A stretch of DNA of 64,000 bases from Luteibacter sp. Sphag1AF (GCF_014192715.1 NZ_JACHYH010000001.1:1-64000); one strand, 5' to 3'; numbered from the stretch's first letter, positions 16,147 to 25,039 are shown. A program made the numbers and translations. The notes: generated by a model not told the origin, from the sequence alone.

Positions 16147-16590
16147 CTTCTGGAACTGGACGAAGATGTCTTCCAACCGCCCCATCACCCATTCACTGCT
16201 GAACAGACTGCGCAGCTTCGTCTATTCGCTGAGCCGCTTCACCGCCAGCGCTGTTCGCGCCATTCGGGATGCCGTCGCCGTCGAGCCCGGCGAACCGACC
16301 TATCGGCTGACGCAGGCCCGCATGCTCAGAGCAACAGGCGACCAGGGTGGCGCGCGCTGGCAACTGGACGAACTGCGTTACCGCGATATCGGCGGCGCAA
16401 ATTGGGCGGACATAGCGCAACTGGCCACCCGCCTCTCCAGCATGCCTCCGCCGACGCCTTCGTTGACCACAAGCCATTAACTTCGGATTCGACACGTCAT
16501 GTCCTTTACCACGTCGGTCACCTTGCCGCTGCTGGGCAAGTTACGCAGCTTTGTTTACTCGATCAGCCGATTCACTGCCACGGCGGTCAA
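15930..16590 (+). repeat. Diverged tandem duplication spanning a gene junction (unit about 330 bp)
   Basis: Unit 1 (about 15930-16255) has the last ~70 codons of the TPR glycosyltransferase, a TTAACTTC...GGA spacer and 30 codons starting MSSNRPITH. Unit 2 (about 16256-16590) has the same order: 74 codons ending SLTTSH, a TTAACTTCGGA spacer and 30 codons starting MSFTTSVTL. Start codons are 333 bases apart (16166 and 16499). Similarity is clear at protein level but the copies have drifted, mostly at third codon positions in the shared RSFVYS-SRFTA stretch. Confidence 0.75.
16166..16480 (+). CDS. Chimeric small protein: FkbM-gene N-terminus fused to TPR-gene C-terminus (104 aa)
   Basis: Residues 1-30 (MSSNRPITHSLLNRLRSFVY then SLSRFTASAV) align without gaps with residues 1-30 of the following methyltransferase-like protein (RSFVYS-SRFTA-AV shared). 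Residues 31-104 (RAIRDAVAVEPGEPTYRLTQ, ARMLRATGD, ELRYRDIGGANWADIAQLAT) align with the C-terminal TPR of the preceding glycosyltransferase. It is the product expected when a tandem duplication crosses a gene junction. The frame has stayed open while synonymous sites diverged, and there is a weak ribosome site (GGA) five bases before the ATG. It may therefore be expressed as a one-repeat TPR protein with an amphipathic N-terminal helix. Function unknown. Confidence 0.65.
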   Translation: MSSNRPITHSLLNRLRSFVYSLSRFTASAVRAIRDAVAVEPGEPTYRLTQARMLRATGDQGGARWQLDELRYRDIGGANWADIAQLATRLSSMPPPTPSLTTSH

Positions 16591-17350
16591 CTTGCGCGAG
16601 ACACAGATCGCGGAGCTGCGCACGCGTAGGCGCACCGAAAATCCGTTGACACTTGCTGGCTTTGAACATCAAGTGTTTTCGCAAAATGGCGAAGACGGCT
16701 CCATCCGCGAAATCTTCCGCCGCATTGGCCCAGGGCAGCGAGTCTTTGTCGAGATTGGTGTTGGACGAGGGATTGAGAACAATACGGCGCTCCTCCTTCG
16801 CGAGGGCTGGTCAGGCGTGTGGCTAGATGGCTCCAAAGCAAACTGCGCGTTCATTCGTGAACACTTCGCGGAACAAATTGCCTCGAGGCAGCTTGTCCTC
16901 ATCGAGAGCTTCGTCACCGCTGAAAACGTACTTGAACTACTGAACCCGGCGCTGAGCGGCCGCGAGGTCGACCTTCTTTCAGTCGATGTGGACCGCAATA
17001 CCTACTACGTGTGGGAGGCCCTTGCTCCGTTGCGGGCACGTGCGTCGGTCATCGAATACAACGCCATTTTCCCCGCCGACATGCGCTGGATCGTAGAGTA
17101 CGATCCGAACAAGTGGTGGAAGGGAACGAGCCATTTCGGCGCCAGCCTCGCCAGCCTCGCGGATCTGGGCGAGCAAATGGGACACAAGTTGGTGGGCTGC
17201 GACCTGACGGGAACCAACGCATTTTTCGTGCGCAGCGACCAGGTTGGCGAGCGATTCGCTCAGCCGTATACGGCTGAACATCACTACGAGCCGGTGCGCT
17301 ATCACCTGCAACCGATCAAGTCGGGGCATCCTCGAGCGTTCCGCGACTGA
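16499..17350 (+). CDS. FkbM-like SAM-dependent methyltransferase-family protein (283 aa)
   Basis: Related to FkbM-type proteins encoded in polysaccharide clusters, which O-methylate sugars. The N-terminal ~55 residues are family-specific (LRSFVYSISRFTATAV). The core begins with HQVFSQNGEDGSIREIFRRI, then the SAM-binding region RVFVEIGVGRGIENNTALLL with GWSGVWLDGSKANC, and later DLLSVDVDRNTYYVWEAL, the acidic motif of the family. The C-terminus (GTNAFFVRSDQVGERF) is also typical of the group. It is followed with a 1-base stop/start overlap (TGATG) by a flippase, so the two form one unit. The role is inferred to be decoration of the glycan handled by the flippase and glycosyltransferases around it. 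Confidence 0.75.
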   Translation: MSFTTSVTLPLLGKLRSFVYSISRFTATAVNLRETQIAELRTRRRTENPLTLAGFEHQVFSQNGEDGSIREIFRRIGPGQRVFVEIGVGRGIENNTALLLREGWSGVWLDGSKANCAFIREHFAEQIASRQLVLIESFVTAENVLELLNPALSGREVDLLSVDVDRNTYYVWEALAPLRARASVIEYNAIFPADMRWIVEYDPNKWWKGTSHFGASLASLADLGEQMGHKLVGCDLTGTNAFFVRSDQVGERFAQPYTAEHHYEPVRYHLQPIKSGHPRAFRD

Positions 17351-18660
17351 TGAGCGGACTGAGCTCCCGCGTGGTGCATTGGCGAGCAGCTGTGGCGGCA
17401 AGCCCCTTGCTGCGCCACACCGCCCTTGGCACTTTCTGGCAACTGTCACGCCTGCTTTGTCAGGTGGTGCTGCTAGTCGTGCTGGCGCGGGCACTTGGAC
17501 CCACCGACTACGGCATGTTCGCGGGCTTTGCAGGACTGGCGACGGTGCTTGCGGGTCTTTCGGGCCTGGGTTCAGGCATGTTGCTGATCAAAGAGGTCGC
17601 CGCCGATCCGCGGGTATGGAGTCGCTACTGGTCGGGAGCACTCCGGCTTTCCGCAGGCAGCGGCATGGTTCTGCTCCTTTTGTACGCACTCACCGCGCCA
17701 CATTTGTTGCGAATCGCTGCACCGCTGATAGCCGTTCTCTCCCTGGGCGCGGCCGACCTCATATGCTATCCGCTGGTCTACCTGGCGGGCTTTTCATTCC
17801 AGGCTTTCGAGCGCGTAGGCTGGGCGACCGCACTTCCGACCAGCATGGCGTTCGCGAGACTTGCCGGCGCACTTGCCTTCCTTAGCGCGCCTATCGAGCA
17901 CAGCCTCTTTAACTACGCTTTTTTTCACATGACGGCATCCCTGCTGGCGACCCTGTTCGCCATCGGTTCCGTCCACAAGCACCTACATCCCACGGCAGAG
18001 CGCGCATGGATTCCGCTGCGCGAAATCACAAGGGCGCTCCGCTTCTCCGCCAATTGGTTCACCAGCAATGCATTGGGCGAACTGGACAAATCACTGGCGC
18101 TGCGCTTCAGCTCCCCCGCCCTGGCAGGTACCTACACCATCGCCTACCGCATGGGCTCCGCTCTCGCCACACCCGTGACGACAATTGTTCTGGCATCCCA
18201 GCCACGCCTGTTTGCACTCACCGCAGCCAACAGGCGCGCAGACATACGCGCGCTGGCAAAGAAGCTTATTGCCATCACATGCTTTTATGGCGCCGCAGCC
18301 ACCGTGGCCATGCTCGTACTTGCCCGGCTTCTGCCCTGGCTCCTCGGCGCAAACTACGACGCTGTTCGTACCGCAGCCAACATGCTCGTCCTCTTCCCGT
18401 TTGTTTTCAGTATTCGCCTGATAGCAGGATCAGTGCTGACCAGCACGGGACATCCGGGATTACGTGCAAGCGTCGAAGCCAGTGCGGTGGTGCTCATGAT
18501 TGTGCTTGCCGCCATCATCATGCCGGGACGCGGATTGGGCGGCATCGTAATCACAACCCTGACTACCGAAGTGATTCTGGCCACTGTTCTGCTCTATCTG
18601 ACCATCGTGCGCCTGCGCAGGGGAAATGATTACCCCGCGCGACTCGACAACAAGGCTTGA
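17350..18660 (+). CDS. Oligosaccharide flippase, Wzx/PST type (436 aa)
   Basis: A membrane protein of the polysaccharide transport group, which moves polyprenyl-linked oligosaccharide across the inner membrane. Characteristic features are the N-terminal TFWQLSRLLCQVVLLVVLAR with ALGPTDYGMFAGF, about 12 to 14 hydrophobic segments, and the central FSANWFTSNALGELDKSLAL then GTYTIAYRMGSALATPVTTI stretch seen in these proteins. It overlaps the upstream methyltransferase stop by one base. The 3' end overlaps the end of a convergent glycosyltransferase gene by 31 bases. With the TMTC-like and GT-C proteins nearby, a lipid-linked glycan assembled in the cytoplasm, flipped and transferred outside is a coherent picture (inference). 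Confidence 0.85.
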   Translation: MSGLSSRVVHWRAAVAASPLLRHTALGTFWQLSRLLCQVVLLVVLARALGPTDYGMFAGFAGLATVLAGLSGLGSGMLLIKEVAADPRVWSRYWSGALRLSAGSGMVLLLLYALTAPHLLRIAAPLIAVLSLGAADLICYPLVYLAGFSFQAFERVGWATALPTSMAFARLAGALAFLSAPIEHSLFNYAFFHMTASLLATLFAIGSVHKHLHPTAERAWIPLREITRALRFSANWFTSNALGELDKSLALRFSSPALAGTYTIAYRMGSALATPVTTIVLASQPRLFALTAANRRADIRALAKKLIAITCFYGAAATVAMLVLARLLPWLLGANYDAVRTAANMLVLFPFVFSIRLIAGSVLTSTGHPGLRASVEASAVVLMIVLAAIIMPGRGLGGIVITTLTTEVILATVLLYLTIVRLRRGNDYPARLDNKA

Positions 18661-19649
18661 TAAAGCCCGATATACGCCTGCACACCCTGGTCTTCGGAAA
18701 ATACGTCGACTGCGCGCAGGCGCCCCGCCGCCGCGAGAACGGCGCAGCGCGGAGAGTCGGAAGCAAGCGCTTGAATAGCAGCAGTCAACGCAGGCAAATC
18801 GTCCACTGGCACCAGCACACCACTGTGGCCATTGGCCACCACCTCATCAACCGCACCACACGCAAACCCCACCACCGGCCGCGCACACGCCATGGCCTCA
18901 AGCGCGGAATAGCCGAATCCTTCATAGCGCGATGGAAACAGCAGTGCATCGCAATCACGATAGGCCTGCACCAGCGCCTCGGGCGACAGCCGTCCCAGTC
19001 GGCGCACATTGCGCACCGATGATGCATCGTCCAGACCGCGCAGGCCTGCCGTGCACACAATTTCAAAGGCATCGCCAAGTGACTGCGCCAGCGGCGCCAG
19101 CAGATCGGCGCCCTTGCGCCGCGAATCATTGCCGACAAACAGCAGTCGGAATGGCGCATTGGCATCGCGCGGAGTGCGCTCGCCGGGGCTGAAGCGTTCG
19201 TAGTCGGCCCACAGGCCGATAACCTTCGGCTTGAGGGATGGCATGGCCGCGACCAGCGCGCGTGCCGTGAACTCGCTGTCCGTGGTCAGCACATCTGCCG
19301 CGCGATACGACGCATGCAGGAAATGCCCCAGCCATGCGCGGTGATACACAGCCTGCGCAAACGACTTGTAGGGACGATAGTTCGGGTCCAGCACGTAATG
19401 ATGTTCGGTGACGACCAGAGGCAATCCGAAGCGGCGGAAAGCAAACGCGTAGCCCGCGTTTGCATGCACAAGGTCCGCGCCTGCCGGCCGCTTTGCGGCG
19501 CGCGCCAGCGCTTGCGGGAAAAACTCGTAGCGCGCATCGAACCAGTCGACCGTGACGTCCACGCCGGCATCCCTCAGGCCGTCAGCCAGGCGCTCCACAA
19601 AAACGTCAGCGCCGCTTCCTGCGCGCAGCGAAGGAATCCATACGTGCAT
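18630..19649 (-). CDS. GT4-family glycosyltransferase (339 aa)
   Basis: Retaining GT-B transferase using nucleotide sugars. The N-terminal domain begins MHVWIPSLRAGSGADVFVER with the glycine-rich loop and VHANAGYAFAF. The C-terminal donor domain has FRLLFVGNDSRRKGADLLAP, then DCDALLFPSRYEGFGYSALE and AMACARPVVGF, which contain the E-x7-E motif of GT4. Start ATG at 19649 overlaps the stop of the upstream gene, so the three minus-strand transferases (20860-21714, 19649-20860, 18630-19649) form one tightly packed operon. Sugar specificity cannot be read from the sequence. Confidence 0.88.
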   Translation of the reverse strand: MHVWIPSLRAGSGADVFVERLADGLRDAGVDVTVDWFDARYEFFPQALARAAKRPAGADLVHANAGYAFAFRRFGLPLVVTEHHYVLDPNYRPYKSFAQAVYHRAWLGHFLHASYRAADVLTTDSEFTARALVAAMPSLKPKVIGLWADYERFSPGERTPRDANAPFRLLFVGNDSRRKGADLLAPLAQSLGDAFEIVCTAGLRGLDDASSVRNVRRLGRLSPEALVQAYRDCDALLFPSRYEGFGYSALEAMACARPVVGFACGAVDEVVANGHSGVLVPVDDLPALTAAIQALASDSPRCAVLAAAGRLRAVDVFSEDQGVQAYIGLYQALLSSRAG

Positions 19650-20860
19650 CAGTCGCTCCCACCCTGCCCTGCCGCCATCGCGTGCAGGCGTTGCGCGTAG
19701 CCCGCAGCGACGCTGTTCCAGTCCAGACGCGCCGTCACCAGCGCCGTCACCGCACGATCCACGGTATCGAACGAACGGGGATCATCCAGACGTCGACGCA
19801 TGGCGGCCGCCAGTGCATCGACATCGCCCGGTGCCACGAAGACCTCAGACGTATCGCCCAGCAACCAGCGCATGGCCGGCTGCGCGGAAAGGATCACGCC
19901 GCAGCCACATGCCGCAGCCTCGGGCACCACCAGCCCCAGCCCTTCCTGCTCACCATCGGGCATCAGCAGGGACGGCCACACGAGCATCCCCGCACGCCGA
20001 TACAGTGTTGGCAGTTCGGTCTGCGCCAGGCCGCCAAGGAAGTCCACGCGCGCCGTGATGCCCAGCGCGCAGGCCAGCTGGCCCAGACGTTCGCGCTCAG
20101 GTCCCGACCCGGCCAGGACCAGGCGTGCCTCAGGATGCGTATTGGCAACACGCGCAAACGCGCGCAACAGCACGTCGCAGCCCTTGATCGGCACCAGGCG
20201 GCCGACGAACAGAATCATTCCCGGGTCACGATCCGCCACGCCGGAAGGACGAAAGCGGGTCAGGTCGGTGCCCATGGGCAACACGTCCACCGCGTGACCG
20301 TCTCCGAGATCACGCTCAAGCGCCTTTGCCAGCGGTTCGCTGACCGCCGCCAGACGCGCCGCACGACCGGCAACCCAGCGCTTGAGCCGCAGCATCCACT
20401 TCCCGCGAAGACCATGCACGTCCGAGCCATGCGCCGTGAGCATGAAAGGCACGCGCCCGGCTCCCAGCGCCGCAATCACCCCGCCGGGGATGAACCAGTG
20501 GGCATGAATGGCTTCGATACGTTCACGGGCCACGATACGGCGCAGCGCAAGAATGCCGCCCAGGAAGAACGTGGGAAGCAGCAGCAGCTTCCAGCGGAAG
20601 CGCTTCAGGTTGTTGGCGATGCCACCTTCGTTGACCAGCGTTTCGAGCGAACGCGGTGCATATCCGAAACGATGCACGTCCACACCATCCATCGTCTCCC
20701 GGCTGGCGGCGCCGGGGGCGCGCGGACACAGCACGGTCACCCGATAGAACGGCAGCAGATGACGGGCGTATTCGTGGACGAAGCCCGGCTCGTGATCGCC
20801 CGCCCAGCGCGGAAACGTGGACGAGACGATGACCAGATGCGGCCGGGACGCTCCGGACAT
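19649..20860 (-). CDS. GT4-family glycosyltransferase (403 aa)
   Basis: Second GT-B transferase of the operon. The N-terminus VIVSSTFPRWAGDHEPGFVH is typical of surface polysaccharide GT4 enzymes, followed by IEAIHAHWFIPGGVIAALGA and MLTAHGSDVHGLRG. The donor domain shows MILFVGRLVPIKGCDVLLRA, then GMLVWPSLLMPDGEQEGLGL and VVPEAAACGCGVI, again the E-x7-E pattern. The frame overlaps its neighbours by a base on either side (upstream stop/start at 20860, downstream at 19649). Likely adds a sugar to a lipid-linked oligosaccharide in the cytoplasm. Confidence 0.9.
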   Translation of the reverse strand: MSGASRPHLVIVSSTFPRWAGDHEPGFVHEYARHLLPFYRVTVLCPRAPGAASRETMDGVDVHRFGYAPRSLETLVNEGGIANNLKRFRWKLLLLPTFFLGGILALRRIVARERIEAIHAHWFIPGGVIAALGAGRVPFMLTAHGSDVHGLRGKWMLRLKRWVAGRAARLAAVSEPLAKALERDLGDGHAVDVLPMGTDLTRFRPSGVADRDPGMILFVGRLVPIKGCDVLLRAFARVANTHPEARLVLAGSGPERERLGQLACALGITARVDFLGGLAQTELPTLYRRAGMLVWPSLLMPDGEQEGLGLVVPEAAACGCGVILSAQPAMRWLLGDTSEVFVAPGDVDALAAAMRRRLDDPRSFDTVDRAVTALVTARLDWNSVAAGYAQRLHAMAAGQGGSD

Positions 20861-21714
20861 CAGTCAGCGCGACGGTAAGTCAGCGCCGTGATCTGCTCGG
20901 ACACCAGACCGATCAGGAACACGATCACCGAGGCACTCCACATCAGCGTGCTCATGTTGGTAAGGCGACCGGTGGTGATGAACGTATAGGCGTAATTGGC
21001 CAGACCCAGCGCAAAAAACAGCGCACTGGCCGGCACGAACAGCTTCAGCGGCGAATACAGCGTGGCGATCTTGAAGATGATGAGCAGGAAGCGCAGACCA
21101 TCGCGCAAAGGCTTGATGTGGCTCTTGCCGATGCGCTGGGCCGCCTTGATCGGCTCGTAGGCCACGCCGTAGGCGCTGCGGAAAAACGCCATCGTGCTGG
21201 TGGTCGGGTACGAGAACCCATTGGGCAGCAGGTGCAGGAACTCCTTGAACTTGTCCGCGCGTGCCACGCGGAAGCCCGAGGTCAGGTCAGCCACCGCGTG
21301 CCCGGTGATGCGCGACGCCAGCCAGTTGTAGAAGGTATTGGCCACACCACGGCCGACGCCGGCCTGGCTGCCCCAGTCGCGGGCGCCCACGACCATGTCG
21401 TAGCCTTCGTCCAGACGGGCAAGCAGACGGGCGATGTCTGCCGGATCATGCTGGCCGTCGCCGTCCATGAAAACGAGGATGTCGCCCGTGGCAGCGCGGG
21501 CGCCACGCTTGATCGCGGCGCCATTACCCATCGAGTACGGGGCCGACACGCAACGGATGCCCGCCGCGGCGCAGACGTCGCGGGTGTTATCGGTCGAGCC
21601 GTCATCCATCACCAGGATTTCGGCGTCGGGCTGGGCGGCGGCCAGGCGCGGCAACAGGGCTGCGAGGGCGGCCGCTTCGTTTTTTGCGGGCAGGATAATG
21701 CTGATACGGCTCAA
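20860..21714 (-). CDS. GT2-family polyprenyl-phosphate sugar transferase-like protein (284 aa)
   Basis: A GT-A enzyme of the dolichol-phosphate-mannose synthase/GtrB type, which loads a sugar on polyprenyl phosphate. Motifs: ISIILPAKNEAAALAALLPR, EILVMDDGSTDNT, GNGAAIKRGARAATGDILVF and MDGDGQHDPADI (the DxD-like metal site), then FTSGFR-type ADLTSGFRVARADK. Two C-terminal hydrophobic segments (KLFVPASALFFALGLANYAY and MWSASVIVFLIGLV) anchor it in the membrane, as in the subfamily. Such lipid-linked monosaccharides are the donors for GT-C enzymes, and this window holds three of those at 9.5-16.1 kb. First gene of the minus-strand operon and divergent from pilB. Confidence 0.9.
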   Translation of the reverse strand: MSRISIILPAKNEAAALAALLPRLAAAQPDAEILVMDDGSTDNTRDVCAAAGIRCVSAPYSMGNGAAIKRGARAATGDILVFMDGDGQHDPADIARLLARLDEGYDMVVGARDWGSQAGVGRGVANTFYNWLASRITGHAVADLTSGFRVARADKFKEFLHLLPNGFSYPTTSTMAFFRSAYGVAYEPIKAAQRIGKSHIKPLRDGLRFLLIIFKIATLYSPLKLFVPASALFFALGLANYAYTFITTGRLTNMSTLMWSASVIVFLIGLVSEQITALTYRRAD

Positions 21715-21884
21715 GATACGTCCCCTTCAATCCCGCGAATGATACGGGAAGGGCGTACCCCGAAACGAGGCCGTCCGCACGGCCCCGTCCCGGGCGCAGC
21801 GGACGCCCTCTTCACGCTCCCGAAGGTGACCGCAACCCCATTCTGGAGTAGATTCAGGCCCGTATCTCGGGGGATCGGGCAACT

Positions 21885-23612
21885 ATGGCGTCACAAATGC
21901 AGCAGCCAACCATGGCCGGCCTCACAGGCATGGCACGCAGACTCGTCTCCGAAGGCGTCTTGCCCGAGGTCGACGTCCGCAAGGCGGTGCTGGACTCCAC
22001 GGAAAAGCGCACGTCGCTCTCCGCCTGGCTGGTCGACCAGGGCCTGGTGGACAGTGCCCGGCTCAGCCAGGTGGCCTCGACCGAGTTCGGCATGCCCCTG
22101 ATGGACATCGGTTCGATGGCCCCGGCCAGCATGCCGCTGGAACTGGTCACCGAGGCGCTCATCACCAAGCATCAGGCCCTGCCCCTGTTCAAGCGCGGCA
22201 AGCGCCTGTTCGTGGGCATCGCCGATCCGATGCAGTCGCACGCGCTCGATGAGATCAAGTTCCACTCGAACCACATGGTCGAGCCTGTCCTCGTCGAGCG
22301 CAGCCAGCTGCGCCGCATCATCGAGGGCGCGCTGGCCAACATGGGCTCCGCGGTGCAGGGCTTCGACGACGGCGGCCTCGATGAACTGAACATGGAGTCC
22401 GGCGACGGCGACGAAGAAACCACCACCGGTATCGACGCCAACGCGAATGACGACGCTCCCGTCGTCAAGTTCGTCAACAAGATTCTGGTCGACGCCATCA
22501 AGCGCGGCGCCTCCGATATCCATTTCGAGCCGTTTGAAACGGTGTACCGCGTGCGTCTGCGCATGGACGGCATCCTGCGCATCGTGGCCACGGCGCCCAT
22601 CAAGCTGGGCAGCCGCATCGCCTCGCGCATCAAGGTGATGAGCGGCCTGGACATCGCCGAACGCCGCGTGCCCCAGGACGGCCGCATCAAGCTCAACCTG
22701 ACCAAGACCCGCGCCATCGACTTCCGCGTCAGCACGCTGCCCACACTGTTCGGCGAGAAGATCGTGCTGCGTATTCTGGATGGCTCGTCCGCCAAGCTCG
22801 GCATCGACAAGCTCGGTTACGAGGAAGTCCAGAAAAACCTGTATCTGGAAGCCATCGAGAAACCCTACGGCATGGTGCTGGTCACCGGCCCCACCGGCTC
22901 GGGCAAGACGGTGTCGCTGTACACGGCACTGAACATCCTCAATACCGACGGCCGGAATATTTCGACGGTCGAAGACCCGGTGGAAATCCGCGTCGAGGGC
23001 ATCAACCAGGTCCAGCAGAACACCAAGCGCGGCATGACCTTCGCGGCCGCCCTGCGCTCGTTCCTGCGCCAGGATCCGGACGTGATCATGGTCGGCGAAA
23101 TCCGCGACCTGGAAACCGCTGAAATCGCCATCAAGGCTGCGCAGACCGGCCACATGGTGCTGTCCACGCTGCATACCAACGATGCCCCGCAGACCATCGC
23201 CCGACTGATGAACATGGGCATCGCGCCCTACAACATCACATCCTCGGTCACCCTGATCATCGCCCAGCGTCTTGCACGGCGCCTGCACGACTGCAAGCGC
23301 CGCATCGAGCTGCCGCCCGCGGCCCTGCTGGCCGAGGGCTACACCCAGGAAGATATCGACAGCGGCATGGAGCTCTATGAGGCCGCGGGCTGCGACGGAT
23401 GCAATGAAGGCTACAAAGGCCGCGTGGGTATCTACCAGGTCATGCCGATGCTGGACGAGATCCAGAAGATCATCCTCCAGGGCGGCAACGCCATGCAGAT
23501 CGCGGATGTCGCCCGGAAAGCCGGGGTCAACGACCTGCGCGCCTCCGCCCTCCTGAAGTGCCGGAACGGGGTTACCAGCCTCGCGGAAATCAACCGCGTG
23601 ACCAAGGATTGA
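21885..23612 (+). CDS. pilB: Type IV pilus assembly ATPase PilB (575 aa)
   Basis: Hexameric cytoplasmic motor for pilus extension. An N-terminal T2SSE_N-like domain (EGVLPEVDVRKAVLDSTEKR) is followed by the ATPase core: Walker A GPTGSGKT at about 335-342, Asp box VEDPVEIRVEGINQVQQN, Walker B region FLRQDPDVIMVGEIRDLETA and the His box TGHMVLSTLHTNDAPQTIAR. The C-terminal zinc region usually has two CxxC pairs; here I see HDCKRR with one Cys and GCDGCNEGYKGR with two, so the site looks incomplete. The start ATG at 21885 follows GGGGGATCGGG. It is divergent from the glycosyltransferase operon; pilC follows after 129 bases with a hairpin between. Confidence 0.97.
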   Translation: MASQMQQPTMAGLTGMARRLVSEGVLPEVDVRKAVLDSTEKRTSLSAWLVDQGLVDSARLSQVASTEFGMPLMDIGSMAPASMPLELVTEALITKHQALPLFKRGKRLFVGIADPMQSHALDEIKFHSNHMVEPVLVERSQLRRIIEGALANMGSAVQGFDDGGLDELNMESGDGDEETTTGIDANANDDAPVVKFVNKILVDAIKRGASDIHFEPFETVYRVRLRMDGILRIVATAPIKLGSRIASRIKVMSGLDIAERRVPQDGRIKLNLTKTRAIDFRVSTLPTLFGEKIVLRILDGSSAKLGIDKLGYEEVQKNLYLEAIEKPYGMVLVTGPTGSGKTVSLYTALNILNTDGRNISTVEDPVEIRVEGINQVQQNTKRGMTFAAALRSFLRQDPDVIMVGEIRDLETAEIAIKAAQTGHMVLSTLHTNDAPQTIARLMNMGIAPYNITSSVTLIIAQRLARRLHDCKRRIELPPAALLAEGYTQEDIDSGMELYEAAGCDGCNEGYKGRVGIYQVMPMLDEIQKIILQGGNAMQIADVARKAGVNDLRASALLKCRNGVTSLAEINRVTKD

Positions 23613-23684
23613 TGGGCCAGGCGATTAAGATGTGCGCCAGGCAGCAGTTGTTGCCACACAAAGCGTACACACTAGAGAGTAACC

Positions 23685-23709
23685 ACGGCCCGCTTTCGCG
23701 GCGGGCCGT
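23685..23709 (+). other. Intercistronic hairpin between pilB and pilC
   Basis: ACGGCCCGC / GCGGGCCGT pair perfectly (9 bp) with a seven-base loop, with no T-run after it. It is probably an mRNA-stability or processing element that separates pilB and pilC expression rather than a terminator. Confidence 0.5.
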
Positions 23710-23741
23710 ATGGGCAAGTTCATCGGGGGGAACACCGCGTC

Positions 23742-25007
23742 ATGGCCATCGCCACCGCAAATAAGAATGCGCGCGCCATCGGCGCCGCTCGGGCCGAAGT
23801 AAGCAAGCTGGTCGTTTACGACTGGATCGCCCTGGACAAGCGCGGCAAGCGCATGAAGGGCGAGATGCAGGCCAAGAACGCCCAGCTGGTGAAAGCCGAG
23901 CTGCGCCGCCAGGGCATGAATCCCCAGACCGTCCGCGAAAAGCCCAAACCCCTGTTCGGCAACACCGGCAGCAAGGTCAAGCCGCGTGACGTGGCGATCT
24001 TCAGCCGCCAGATCGCCACGATGATGGCCTCCGGCGTGCCCATGGTGCAGGCGTTCGAGATCATCGCCGGTGGCCAGAAGAACATCCGCTTCAAGAACAT
24101 GCTGATCGATGTGAAAAACAACATCGAAGGCGGCGCGTCCCTGCACGAAGCCCTTGCCCAGTACCCGGTCCAGTTCGACGAGCTGTATCGCAACCTGGTG
24201 CATGCCGGTGAGTCGGCAGGTGTGCTCGATACCGTGCTGGACACGGTCGCCACCTACAAAGAGCGCATGGAGAGCATCAAGGCCAAGATCAAGAAGGCCC
24301 TGTTCTACCCGATCATGGTGCTGGTCGTGGCCCTGCTGGTCAGCATGATCCTGCTGCTCTTCGTGGTCCCGGTGTTCCAGCAGACCTTCGCCGAAGCCAA
24401 GGCCGAACTGCCAGCGCCCACGCAGTTCGTGGTCGCGGCCTCCAAGTTCATGCAGTCGTACTGGTGGGCCGTGATCGGCATCATCGTGGGCTCCGTGGTT
24501 GCCATGGTGATGGCGAAGAACCGCATTCCGGCCTTCGCGCATTTCATGGACCGCGTGTCGCTGCGCATTCCGGTCATCGGCGACCTGCTGCACAAGTCGG
24601 CCATCGCGCGATTTGCCCGTACGCTGGGCGTCACGTTCCACGCGGGTGTGCCGCTGGTCGAGGCGCTGGATGCCGTATCGGGAGCCACCGGCAGCATCGT
24701 TTACGGCGAAGCCGTGAAACAGATGCGCGACGACATTGCCGTGGGTCACCAGCTTCAGCTGTCCATGCGCCAGACCAACCTGTTCCCCAACATGGTCGTG
24801 CAGATGACGGCCATCGGTGAAGAGTCCGGCTCGCTGGATCACATGCTGTTCAAGGTCGCCGAGTTCTACGAGGAAGAAGTGAATACGGCGGTGGACACGC
24901 TCAGCAGCCTGCTTGAGCCGTTCATCATGATCATCCTCGGCGTGCTCGTCGGCGGCATGGTCATCTCGCTGTACCTTCCGATCTTCAAGCTCGCCGGCAC
25001 CGTCTGA
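23742..25007 (+). CDS. pilC: Type IV pilus inner-membrane platform protein PilC (421 aa)
   Basis: Polytopic platform protein that couples PilB to pilin assembly. Two T2SSF domains are visible. The first begins VAIFSRQIATMMASGVPMVQ and includes NNIEGGASLHEALAQYPVQF and LYRNLVHAGESAGVLDTVLD; the second begins AIARFARTLGVTFHAGVPLV and includes MTAIGEESGSLDHMLFKVAE. Three membrane segments: IMVLVVALLVSMILLLFVVP, WWAVIGIIVGSVVAMVM and IMIILGVLVGGMVISLYLPI. A basic N-terminal tail (KRGKRMKGEMQAKN) precedes the first domain. The start at 23742 follows a GGGGGGAA run. Followed by a strong terminator before pilD. Confidence 0.97.
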   Translation: MAIATANKNARAIGAARAEVSKLVVYDWIALDKRGKRMKGEMQAKNAQLVKAELRRQGMNPQTVREKPKPLFGNTGSKVKPRDVAIFSRQIATMMASGVPMVQAFEIIAGGQKNIRFKNMLIDVKNNIEGGASLHEALAQYPVQFDELYRNLVHAGESAGVLDTVLDTVATYKERMESIKAKIKKALFYPIMVLVVALLVSMILLLFVVPVFQQTFAEAKAELPAPTQFVVAASKFMQSYWWAVIGIIVGSVVAMVMAKNRIPAFAHFMDRVSLRIPVIGDLLHKSAIARFARTLGVTFHAGVPLVEALDAVSGATGSIVYGEAVKQMRDDIAVGHQLQLSMRQTNLFPNMVVQMTAIGEESGSLDHMLFKVAEFYEEEVNTAVDTLSSLLEPFIMIILGVLVGGMVISLYLPIFKLAGTV

Positions 25008-25039
25008 CGACGCAAGCCTTGCCGTCGGGGCACAATACG

